From NCBI GenBank assembly GCA_963576735.1, contig OY755196.1, positions 5,561,912 to 5,625,911 on the forward strand: a stretch of 64,000 bases of DNA, given 5' to 3'. Source of the stretch: Bedellia somnulentella. Lineage: Eukaryota > Arthropoda > Insecta > Lepidoptera > Bedelliidae. The notes beneath the pieces are model-generated. The model was not told the origin of the DNA and did no database searches. It worked only from the letters and a program-made list of their open reading frames with translations. The position numbers and the translations under genes are program-made. The number at the start of each line of letters is the position of its first letter. Within the stretch, counting starts at the first letter, position 1. Positions 54,637-63,854 of the stretch are shown here, in pieces.

Positions 54637-55418
54637 CCCAGGAAATACTTCGATGAAACATCGAACATATATTTTTATAACGATTACGTGAAAATAATAA
54701 CACATAAGGCTATGGCATTGTATATCCTCAGCATATACAGGTTGATCAAGATTAGTAATGAAGAGTATGCTGAGATTCTCGAGACTCGCATAAGTAACCA
54801 AGTGATTGCCGAGGGAGGACGAGGGATGTCCTTTCATGGAATTCGAAACATTTATGCGAGTTGGGTAAGTGATAAACAATATTTGAAGCTGGGAGCGGCT
54901 TATGATATGTTTCTGTACAAGTACAAAGAGCATCCAGATTCAATCCTAAGGATGGGATCACTAGGAAGCAGGTTTAAGGATTGTGCGGGACTTTTATCTT
55001 TTGGTTATGCACTCTTAATCTTAAACATCTCCGCTGGAGAACTAATGGATTGGATCTCCATTCAGGTTATGGGAAACGAAATACTTAGGATGTCCAAAGA
55101 TAAACAAGAATCAGGTCAGACTGATTCTTACTTCCCCTATCAGGCGGATATGGGACTCATTACCAGGAGTGCATATTCTTCCAATTCCAACCCATACCTA
55201 TTTTGATAGGCCATAAAAGATCTCAAAACGAAAGATTCATATTTGAAGGAAATTATGACGATGTCGGCTTAAACGCCGCTTTAGTAACCTGGGTATTCGC
55301 CCGTGGAGGGAAGTTGACACCTCAGTTCGATCAAGATGGGAAAGACAAGACCTCCCACGTCGAGTCGATAGATGATAGTGATGATGAAGCTGATCGATTA
55401 ACCTTATTAGACGAATGA
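54637..55418 (+). pseudogene. Rhabdovirus-like nucleoprotein fragment, unit 3
   Basis: The least damaged N relic of the three: the frame is open from 54637 to 55206 because the base missing in units 1 and 2 is present (GGGATCACTAGG near 54956). The second break near 55203 and the missing N-terminal part remain, so it is still defective. Confidence 0.85.
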
Positions 55419-55606
55419 TGGACAAACACTTTAGGACGCGCACCACACACATGGTTCGCCTTGTTGAAATTAAACGGTTACAAACTGCCACGAGTAGCGA
55501 AATTAGCCGTACAAAGACAACGAGAGCGGATTCAAGACGCCAGAGAAGGAACAGGGGGTGAGTACTGCAAAAATCGATTGATTTTCTAATTAAGAATCAA
55601 CAAAAG

Positions 55607-55624
55607 TATAAGAAAAAAACTCAG
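55607..55624 (+). promoter_or_regulatory. Rhabdovirus-type gene junction relic, unit 3
   Basis: TATAAGAAAAAAACTCAG, as in the other units. Confidence 0.6.
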
Positions 55625-55636
55625 ATTAAGTGAAAG

Positions 55637-55737
55637 ATGGACACAATAAATTTAGAGAAAGCTAAAGAAGAGGCGATTCGATCGAATGGGTCGGTCAATC
55701 TTGTAAAGTCTGTCTTAGAAGATGAGGACGAGCTCAC
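55637..55737 (+). pseudogene. Phosphoprotein-like ORF start, unit 3 (truncated)
   Basis: About 33 codons of the P-like ORF remain. The array breaks here, and unrelated sequence encoding an acidic tail (IHLGEDSDDESDIE, stop at about 55797) follows in another frame. Confidence 0.6.
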
Positions 55738-56054
55738 TTGTGTGAGGAGTTAGTTATTCACTTGGGTGAAGATAGTGATGATGAGTCCGATATAGAATAA
55801 AAATATTACTTTATACTGTGTGAATTCGCAAAGCTTGTACTTTTGATATGATTTTAGTTTTGTAATATTTTATTGTTTAATAATTTATGATTTATATTGT
55901 TTTAATGTACCTACCTACCTAATATTTCATGTTTTTATTTCTGTTTATGTGTACTTATGTATAATATCTCCTTAACTATCGCATTGGCGTTAGCTGTAAT
56001 GATAGATTAAGTGTAAAGAACAAATAAATAAAATAGATAAAAATCAATAATTGT
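55738..56054. other. AT-rich non-coding region after the array
   Basis: The first 60 bases could be the end of an unrelated acidic protein. The rest is A/T-rich with polyadenylation-like words (AATAAATAAAATAG) and holds no recognised gene. Confidence 0.3.
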
Positions 56055-56447
56055 CTATTATAACAACATAGACATATAGACGTTCACGCCGTTTATCCCC
56101 GAAGGGGTTGGCAGAGGTACCAATACTCCTGAACTCATATGGCAAGCGCCATCTAGTTTCCAGAGAAGGTACCCACGTTTTGCTTAGACAGTGTACTCAC
56201 GTGATAGGGGGCAGGCCTATCGCCGTTTTGAACGAATACACTGTCACATGACTAAGTACAACTCAGCCATGTGGGTTTCCTCACGATGTTTTCCCTCACC
56301 GTTAGCAACCATGATAAATTAACCACACATATGACTTTAGAAAAGACAAATTGGTGTAGGCCCGTCCCAGGATTGGAACTCACGCCCTTCTGTTTTCGGG
56401 CGGGTGTTCTACCCACTGGACTATCATGACGCTATTATAACAACATA
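56055..56447 (-). mobile_element. tRNA-derived SINE with perfect 16-bp target duplication
   Basis: CTATTATAACAACATA occurs at 56055-56070 and 56432-56447. Between them, read on the minus strand, is a tRNA-like head with an A-box (TAGTCCAGTGGG) and a B-box (GTTCCAATCC). It is followed by the conserved GTGAGGAAACCCACATGGC block and a 3' part shared with the fragment at 24896-25031. The body is 361 bp. The perfect duplication suggests a fairly recent insertion, made by a LINE enzyme in trans. Confidence 0.9.
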
Positions 56448-57256
56448 TTTTTATTTTATTTAAAACTGGCCCTTGTCTTATTATCCGTTGTAATGTATTT
56501 TTAATGGTCCATAAATGAGGCGGTATTTTGTTTGTAGTTCGCATGCATCGTTAATTCTACAAAAATATTAATATCGCGATAGATTAAAATAACAATGGAC
56601 ATTTTCGTAGAATTAACCGTACATGATTAGCGCGGCATCCGTCTCTTTGACTCGGCTTATCATTATTATTGCTTATCGACTATAGTTAAGCACAACCCAA
56701 CGAGTAAACAATAGGCTCCTATCCTGCGCATGTGTGCGACAAAGAGAAAAGATATTGCCGCTTACTCTTATGATTTATGACCGAGTTTGCACGGACGGAA
56801 AAATTTTAGTATAATAGCTCGTCGAGGCGACTACGCGATACTCGGCGAAATTCGAAAACACTAACACCGCCCCGCCCCCCGACCTTGACTCTTCTTGTAC
56901 CTTCCTAATTGCGTAAAATAGTGCATCGTGTGACGCGTTTGCGGCCACACGCATAATAAGCCGTGATCTACGACCATCACGTCGCCCGCTCGACGAACGT
57001 TTAGTTATATCGACACTTTTATTGTCAAGGTATGTAGATAACATATTCTATTTTTTTTTTTTTCGTTTTGTCGGTTGCATATCTACTTTCTATTGATTTA
57101 TTTACAAAAAATAAGTAAAGTGTTACTTCTAATTATTATTTGTATTATTATTTTTATGAATAACTGGGAAATTTGTAGAAATTGAGTTTTTTTTTTGTTG
57201 TTTTTTTATGATACTTACTTACGTATACTTTTTTTATTTGGTATATTATATTCTAG
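56448..57256. other. Flank and 5' region of the piggyBac-like element
   Basis: GTTAATTCTAC (about 56550) and GTAGAATTAAC (about 56606) form a small inverted repeat just outside the element. Inside, 56613-57256 is non-coding. GCTCGACGAACGTTTAGTTAT near 56995 recurs in the same orientation, imperfectly, near 59410 on the other side of the gene. Poly-T runs precede the ATG. Confidence 0.4.
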
Positions 57257-59291
57257 ATGGATTTGAGAAATCAAGAGGATCAAATTTCCCGTTGGCTAGA
57301 GGCAGAATCGGAAAACGAACAGGAAGAGCGATCTGACAACTCAGCTTCAGAAACAGAAGATATTTTAGAGACAGAAGTTCATGAAAACACAAGCAGCGAT
57401 TCCGATTCTTGCAGTCTTCAGTCCTCGGAGTCTGATAGTGATGTTAACGTACAGCCAAGTAAGAGACAAAGAACCCAAATTATAGATTCAGATGATTCTT
57501 CTTCGGAAAATATTACGGTACCTAGACCAAATTATTCAAATCAAAATAACGATCCCCGTATCGTTCAGCCCACTTCTCGTTTTGTGTTTGGAAAAAATAA
57601 ACATAAATGGTCTACTCAACCTAGGTCAGCTACTACACGGACTTTGAGGCGAAACATAGTACATTTTATACCGGGACCAAAGGGAGAAACCAGGGAATCA
57701 GACGACCCAATAGGTTTATTTTCTCTCTTTATGACTGATGAAATGCTGCAACAAATTGTTACGTTTACTAACGCAGAGATACTTATTCGGAAAAATAAAT
57801 ATAAAAATGATTCGAACACCATATCACACACAGATTTTACAGAAATGAGAGCTCTACTTGGTCTACTATTTAATTCAGCGGCTGTAAAAAGCAATCATTT
57901 GCCGACTCGTATGCTTTTCAATACTCAGAGATCAGGAACTATTTTCAAGGCATGTATGAGCGCTGAAAGATTCAATTTTCTTATAAAATGCCTTCGTTTT
58001 GACGTCGACAAGTTTACACATATACGAGAACGGTGGCAAAAATTGATTGATAATTTTCAAAAGTGGTATACACCGGGATCATACATAACCGTGGACGAAC
58101 AGCTTGTTGGATTTTGGGGCAGGTGTCCTTTTAGTATGTATATCCCAAACAAACCTAACAAGTATGGAATGAAGTTTATTCTAAGACAAATAATTTTGAA
58201 ATACCCGCGAATATTTTAATCATTAATGTTGTTTATAGATAATGGAATTATGATAAATGTTACATAAAGGTCAAAATTCTCAATACATTGTATCTATTTT
58301 ATTGATAAGCATGATTTATTGTGTTAAGTTGTCTCAATGTGCAAATATTATCGAATAAATAATTTTGAATTTTGAATTTGAATTTTGAATAAAACTTGTT
58401 ATGGCTGCTGACGTTAATAGTAAATACGTCATAAATTGCATTCCATACCTAGGAAAAGGAACTGATCCGCAGAGGCAACCATTGGCTTCATTTTTTATAA
58501 AAGAAATAACTTCCGCTCTGCATGGCTCCAACCGTAACATAACTATGGACAACAGGTTCACGTCTGTATCTCTGTCTGATGAGTTACTGGTTTCACCATA
58601 TAACTTGACTTTAGTGGGAACATTGAGAAGCAATAAACGTGAAATTCCGAAAAACATGAAAAATTCCAGATCTCGCTCTGTCGGTACTTCGATGTTTTGT
58701 TATGATGGTGATAAGACATTAGTTTCATTCAAAGCCAAAACCAATAAAATGGTTTTTCTATTGTCAACCATTCATGATCAACCTAGCATTAATGAGACAA
58801 CCGGAAAGCCGGAAATAATTCATTTTTATAACAGTACGAAAGGGGCAGTGGACACTGTTGACCAAATGTGTTCAAATATGAGCACAAATCGAAAAACCAT
58901 GAGATGGCCTATGTGTATATTCTATAACATGCTTAATCTATCTTCAATCAATGCTTATGTTATTTACGTGTCAAATAACGTGAGGAATAAGAAAAAACCA
59001 ATGAGTCGGCGTGATTTTGTAATGAAGTTAGGAGATCAGCTCATGGAGCCCTGGCTGCGACAACGATTACAGACCGTGAGTTTGAGACGCAATTTAAGGG
59101 TCATGATTGAGGATATTCTTGGTGAATCTTCTACAGTAGAAGCACCAGTTCCATCTACGTCCAATGCGCGTAAAATTTGTAACCTGTGTCTGTCAAAGGC
59201 CCGGAGAATGACCAAACACCGTTGCACCAGATGTAGAAAGGCTATTTGTGGCCCGCACAATGTTGATATGTGTAGTCATTGTGTAGACTGA
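57257..59291 (+). pseudogene. piggyBac-type transposase, broken by a LINE tail
   Basis: N-terminal 110 residues are acidic and Ser-rich. The DDE_Tnp_1_7 domain follows with FTEMRALLGLLF, SAERFNFLIKCLRFD, PGSYITVDEQLVGFWGRCPF (first aspartate) and YIPNKPNKYGMKF. About 215 bases of inserted sequence then interrupt it. It resumes near 58390 with ADVNSKYVINCIPYLGKG, NITMDNRFTSV (second aspartate) and TKGAVDTVDQMCSNMS (third aspartate), and ends in a Cys/His-rich finger (CNLCLSKARRMTKHRC ... CGPHN ... CSHC). Apart from the insertion the frames are open and all three catalytic residues are present. Confidence 0.9.
58177..58395 (+). mobile_element. 5'-truncated LINE tail inside the piggyBac gene
   Basis: About 215 bp of AT-rich sequence ending in AATTTTGAATTTTGAATTTG repeats, typical of the short 3' repeat tails of some insect LINEs. 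It separates two adjacent codon blocks of the transposase. A clear target duplication was not found. Confidence 0.6.
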
Positions 59292-59529
59292 TATAATTAT
59301 AGTCATTTTGTATCTTATTTGTTCATTATAAACTTAATTTTTGTGCCATGTAACAAGTTCCTACCTAAAATAAATATGTGTGATTATATTTCAGTCTTTC
59401 ATTGCGTAGTCCGCTCGACGAAGGTGTAGTTATTATGAAACAATGAAAACAGTTTAGTTATCTAGGGTTAAGAAAGGGAGTGTAAAATTGCACTGAACGA
59501 GTGAAAAATTTTTACTCATTCGGAAGAAG

Positions 59530-59795
59530 ACCAAAAATCAATCACTTTGAAGTACCATGAAGGTAAAACGTGTCATAGAGGCATCAAGGAAACACTGACT
59601 AAAATAAGGAGACAATATTGGTGGAGTAATATGACTGAAACTGTAACAGCTATCATAAATGGATGAGAGAAATGCCAGAAGATGAAGTATGATAGAAAAC
59701 CTTTAAAACCACCACTTCAATTGACCCAGAATCAAAACTTACCTTTCCAGGAATTATTTATAGATTTATTATATGTAGAGAGTAAATATTAAATA
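59530..59795 (+). pseudogene. Errantivirus integrase N-terminal fragment
   Basis: KYHEGKTCHRGIKETLTKI, QYWWSNMTETV and KCQKMKYDRKPLKPPLQLTQ form the HHCC zinc-binding domain of a gypsy-group integrase, with a TGA in place of the first Cys. ELFIDLLYV adds the start of the catalytic core. The match stops at TAA near 59789, where a virus nucleoprotein-like frame takes over. Confidence 0.85.
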
Positions 59796-59796
59796 T

Positions 59797-60868
59797 AGAC
59801 GGGGATAATGACCCTGAAGTAAACCTCAAAAATGCCATAGTATTTTTGAGGCTGTTAAACGATGAAGACAAAGAATTTGATGATGATATGATCTTGGTAA
59901 GCTACATGAATTTATTGCAAATAATTGCACCAACTATTAAAAAGAAGAGTCAATCTATCTTGAGGACTTATGGCTATGATTTGGAGGAAATTAACATGAC
60001 AGAGTACTTAGCAAGAGTTGAACTGTCCCCGGAAGAACTCCTTAATGATGATGTTGATACATTGGGAACAAATGAAGTTTACGCATTATCAGGAATCCTG
60101 TTTTGTCTCATAGGTAAACAACTGTCTACACTTAACTATAAGAAGTGGACAGAGAATAGAGCAAGGTCGTTCAGTCAATCTCTAGGAACAGTCCTAGATG
60201 ATGACATGAAGGCAATCTTGATGCCAAGTTCTAATAGCTGCGCCGCAATCTATAGAAAGGTATCATCGATGTGGGAGTTAAGGAGAGAAATTTTCCTTTC
60301 CATTAGAGGGATGGTTCCTATCGGAGGTAAACAATCTGCTATGGCCAACGCTTGTATGGCCCTTCTACATGGGGCTGAAATGGGCAATTACAATCTCACT
60401 GCGAAATTTATAATGCTTGAAAACCCAATTCTTTTATGTTGGAATGAACTTGCAAAGTATAACCCTTATCTGATTGCTGCAGCAGAGAAGTATTCATCTC
60501 TGGGAGAGGATGCCCCCTACTGCAAGCTTCTTTACCCTCCAAGTGATCTCATAGAGTTCAATAGAAAGTCCCTTCGTATTTATGCAACAATAGCTAGAGA
60601 AATTGCAGTCTTAGAGGGGGAAAGCTCTCTTCAAAATTACGAAGGAACTAGTACCGATCCGTCCATAAAAAATCTAGCAACAAAAGCTATAGCATTAGTC
60701 CAGATAGCAGGAGGGATGAATAGTCGAGTCACCCAGGAAATACGACAAATGACACTGGCCGACACTGACGACAACAATGATATAAGGTCTGATCTTGCAT
60801 ATGGAGCCCACATACACACGAAGACAGAAGACCTAGAGATAGAAGAAGAGGAGAACATCGCGAAATAA
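59797..60868 (+). CDS. Mononegavirus nucleoprotein-like ORF (endogenous viral element)
   Basis: The frame is open from about 59792 (ATG at 59846) to TAA 60866-60868, some 340 residues or more. Its helical core has SIRGMVPIGGKQSAMANACM, EMGNYNLTAKFIMLENPILL, YLIAAAEKYSSLGEDAPYC and LRIYATIAREIA, resembling the nucleoprotein fold of bornavirus/nyamivirus-type mononegaviruses. It ends with an acidic tail. It is clearly different from the rhabdovirus-like N in the tandem array. The exact family is uncertain by eye. No stop or frameshift is seen, but a native N-terminus is missing at the integrase junction. It lies in sense between integrase and Env tail. Confidence 0.55.
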
Positions 60869-60907
60869 GATAATACTATTCAACTTGTTCCTTCTACCTC
60901 TAAAACA

Positions 60908-61440
60908 ATGTTAATTCAAAACCAAATTCATATAGACTTCGATATTACAAATGATGATTGTTGTAAAAAGGATGTTATTAATCATACTGTACCACTGCTC
61001 TCACCTATATGTTTAAGTAATATTGACCTAGAGTCTTTTAATTATGCCTCTCACCAATTAAATAACTTAGAGAATAAAATAAACAAAGCTGAGGAGCAGT
61101 CCCATATTGTAAAATACGGTTCATATTATTTAGGATTTACTTATTTTCTTATTACATCAATTTAAAGTTTCATAATTTTTAAGATAATTAAATATTTGTA
61201 TAAATGTAATAAATATTCTAGCTGTTGTGTCCAAATATACAACCAATGTTATAACAATAAAAAGCGACACTTAAGAAATAATAAAAAAAAAAACATTTAT
61301 TGGCTCATCTTATGGCAATATTAGTAATTCTGTTGAACTTAATGATGTTTCAGAGTCATCTCAAAGTGAAGATATTTTTATTAAATCTTTACCGAATATC
61401 CCTTATAATTCTAAACGCAATTTAAGTAACTTTTAAGGGA
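60908..61440 (+). pseudogene. Retroelement Env C-terminal fragment
   Basis: A Cys-pair segment (DDCCKKDVINHTVPLLSPIC) is followed by a heptad-like helix (ASHQLNNLENKINKAEE) and a hydrophobic anchor (YGSYYLGFTYFLITSI). After a stop and frame changes comes a basic, Ser-rich cytoplasmic tail ending near 61434. This fits the membrane-proximal end of an errantivirus Env. A purine tract (ATAGGGGGATG) and the LTR follow. Confidence 0.5.
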
Positions 61441-61576
61441 AATGTTTTATGTTTTGTCATATTATTATTTAGTATAAGTTTTAATGTTAGCAGAGTTCAT
61501 CTTTTAATGTTCTATTATTTCACTGTTTTTAACTTCGCTCATCCCTAAAAGATAAGCTCCGTTTTATAGGGGGATG

Positions 61577-61793
61577 TGTTATGAATATCCCCTGTATTGA
61601 ATAAATGCTGACCTAGTATTCCATATAGTTAATATAACCATTGTCTTCACCATCTTTCAGTCAGTCAGCCATCAACCGTCATACAGTTCACTTGTCAATT
61701 TTATCTTAATTTTGTATTGTTCTCTTTGTGTTCTATTAAACCTTTCAGCAGTACTTTGTAAAAAAAAAGGACCTACGGAGCGCCATCCTAACA
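61577..61793 (+). repeat. Errantivirus-type LTR (copy 2, plus orientation)
   Basis: 217 bp with TGTTA...TAACA ends, about 90 percent identical to the LTR at 35551-35772 in inverted orientation. It lies directly after the purine tract, so it is the 3' LTR of the element that holds the integrase fragment and nucleoprotein-like ORF. GTAC follows it. Confidence 0.85.
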
Positions 61794-61799
61794 GTACGA

Positions 61800-62930
61800 A
61801 AGATGAAAGCTAGAGATAAGAAAAAAATATCCATTGCTTCTACTTCTTACCAACAAGTGTCATCTCCATTAGGGTCTTACAAAAGTGTAAGAACATTGCG
61901 CAAGGCTGTAATTAAAACGCAAAAGTCTTTGCCGGAAAGTCCATTAAAACAACAAGCGGTTCTCATGGAGTTAACGAAAGCCATACCAAAACAATCGGAC
62001 ATATTTTCAGAAGATATGTCAAAAAAAACAGAGACAAATGATTTCAGATGAAGATAAGAAGAAAGCACAACGCTTTTACGAGAAGGATGACATAAGCCGG
62101 GCGGCCCCTTGGAGCAAAGATACTAATTCGGTAAAAAATCTAGAAACGGGAATTCGTACCCATGTTGCTAAAAAACATATGGTTATGTCAGTTGCTGAAG
62201 CATTCGCAATTTTTAAACACCAACATCCCAGTTTAAAAATGGGCAAAAGTTTAGTTTATGAAATCAGACCTATGCATGTCCGTCCTATGTCAGAAATTCC
62301 GCACAACGTCTGTGTCTGTATGCATCACGCGAATTACAATTTTCTTGTCGGGGCTATGCATAAGGTGTGCGACATTTTTCTGCTACATCAACTGACTTGC
62401 TGAAAGAAATATGTTGTGACTGTTCAAGCGAAGTATGCATGATGAGTGCTTGCAACTAGTGTTTTGATATTTCTGATATTGTACTTGAAAGATATGATGT
62501 AAATACTAAGGTTTCTTGGAAACTATGGACCAAATGTGAAAACAGACTTCAAGTGGCAAATATATCTGGTACATTATTCTTCGAAATTACTTCGAGAACT
62601 TCAAACACAAACGCCTAAATTTAAACGGGATGTCTTTATAAAGAGACGTCAATCAGAAGCATTCCAGATACAAATGTTGCTGACAACAAATGAAGAAGTC
62701 CTGCAGCGCGCGCTTCGCGGATTTTTTTTTTAAGCAAAATAATTGAGGAATTGAAAGCTGAATATGTTTCTTTGAAAAAGGTTTACATATTCACAGATGG
62801 ATGTGCTGCACAATTTAAAAACCGATATACTTTATCAAACATCTGTTGGTCGCGAGAGGATTGGGGCGTAGAGGTGGTGTGAAATTTTTTGCTACAAGTC
62901 ACGGGAAGGGCGCTGTGTGGTATAGGTATA
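61800..62930 (+). pseudogene. Unnamed DDE-like transposase family, copy 2
   Basis: ATG at 61803 starts a basic N-terminal part with KSLPESPLKQQAVLMEL. After a frameshift (about 62040) come KAQRFYEKDDISRAAPWSK, VMSVAEAFAIFKHQHPSLK and IPHNVCVCMHHANYNFLV. Next is a Cys-rich block (EICCDCSSEVCMMSAC), and after more shifts EYVSLKKVYIFTDGCAAQFK and FFATSHGKGAV. The TDGCAAQFK and HGKGAV motifs look like parts of an RNase H-type catalytic site. It ends abruptly at about 62925. Copy 1 lies at 17340-19070. Confidence 0.55.
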
Positions 62931-62962
62931 GGTAGATATATAATAGAAACAATTATACAAAT

Positions 62963-63060
62963 AGTAACTTAAGACGAAACATGTGTAAACCATATAAGGG
63001 ACGTAGAATAGAAACAAAGTAACTTAAGACGAAACATGTGTAAACCATATAAGGGATGTA
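62963..63060. repeat. Tandem duplication of a 43-bp segment
   Basis: A 43-bp segment containing AACTTAAGACGAAACATGTG is present at 62963-63005 and 63018-63060 with one mismatch. It is non-coding, and the rest of 62931-63160 shows nothing I can name. Confidence 0.85.
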
Positions 63061-63447
63061 ACAAGAGATGAAACATGGGGTGAATCACGTAGAGGATGGT
63101 ACGTGGTATTACAACAAAGACACTTGTAATAAGAACCTAATATCATGTTCATCCATTTAAGGCTGGCCATACACGGACAGCTTGAAGCAGTCAGGATAGA
63201 CTGCTTGAAGCTGCGACTGCACAGCAAACTACAGTCTTCTACGTAAACACATACACGGAACCGCTCGAGCAGTTACGACTGCTTCGGGCTGTCGGCAGCA
63301 CGATGAAATTTCATCGTGCGGTCAAGCAGTCGCCAGGCATACACTGACTGCTTGAGCTGTCGACTGGTCTCGCGCAGTTACCTCCGGGCCCCGCGCTCTT
63401 CATTCCACGTCGAGGACGCTTCCCGTCCGCACGCTTCATTTGTTACA

Positions 63448-63628
63448 ATGGACGACAACATCGATTGTGACGCGCTTATAAGTGCAATAAAATCACAAGA
63501 ACTTATATGGAATTATAAACTTGATGACCACAGTAACAAAATAAAGAAAAATAATGCATGGGCAACTATTTGTGAGAAACTAATTGAAAACTTTAAAGAA
63601 AAACCGGTGGCGGAAAAAAATAAAATCG
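63448..63628 (+). CDS. MADF partner protein of Harbinger 2, exon 1
   Basis: MDDNIDCDALISAIKSQELI, WNYKLDDHSNKIKKNNAWAT and EKLIENFKEKPVAEKNKIG form the first half of a MADF domain. A GTGAGT donor at 63629 cuts after the first base of a codon, exactly as in Harbinger 1. The next exon should lie beyond the window. This copy has its own start codon, unlike Harbinger 1. Confidence 0.75.
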
Positions 63629-63702
63629 GTGAGTAATTGATATGAATTTATTTTTTATTTTCGAATACAAATGATAGCAAATAGATATTAACACAATGAC
63701 TG

Positions 63703-63835
63703 CCTTACTAATAAACAGTGTGTAACTTTACACAATGCTATAAAATGTTTTGTCCCTGTTTGACATTAAATGAGAGTGACAGAGACAAAACATTTTATAG
63801 CATTGTGTAAAGTTACACACTGTTTATTGGTAAGG
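63703..63835. repeat. Short foldback in the MADF intron, arms about 57 bp
   Basis: 63703-63759 and 63779-63835 are inverted copies with few mismatches, containing AACAGTGTGTAACTTTACAC, separated by about 19 bases. It is probably a MITE inserted into the intron of the Harbinger 2 partner gene, just past the transposase stop on the other strand. Confidence 0.85.
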
Positions 63836-63854
63836 TAGTAGATATACAGCTAGT

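Larger units (their letters stand above)
50760..55737. repeat. Tandem array unit 3 (partial, about 4978 bp)
   Basis: Begins GTACGTTATGG and matches the other units until GATGAGGACGAG at about 55737, early in the P-like ORF, then changes to unrelated sequence. It keeps the full hAT frame (unlike unit 2), lacks the TTAA insertion (unlike unit 1), and keeps the base deleted from N in units 1 and 2. It also has CCGACAAG where the others have CCGGCAAG (near 54513). Confidence 0.95.
56613..59471 (+). mobile_element. piggyBac-like transposon
   Basis: Bounded by TTAA at 56613-56616 and 59468-59471. The ends are degenerate inverted repeats (TTAACCGTACATGATTA against TTAACCCTAGATAACTA on the other strand, about five mismatches). 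The single gene inside is a piggyBac transposase. Length is about 2.65 kb without the LINE tail inserted in the gene. Boundaries are my best reading and not certain. Confidence 0.55.

Noticed and set aside
35773..55737. The array as a pure assembly duplicate
   Set aside because: Unit-specific changes (TTAA insertion, 26-bp deletion, substitutions) and a truncated third unit argue for real copies, though long-read confirmation is still absent.
56390..56431. tRNA-like sequence on the minus strand
   Set aside because: A-box and B-box are present but the body continues into a SINE with target duplications, so it is a SINE head and not a tRNA gene.
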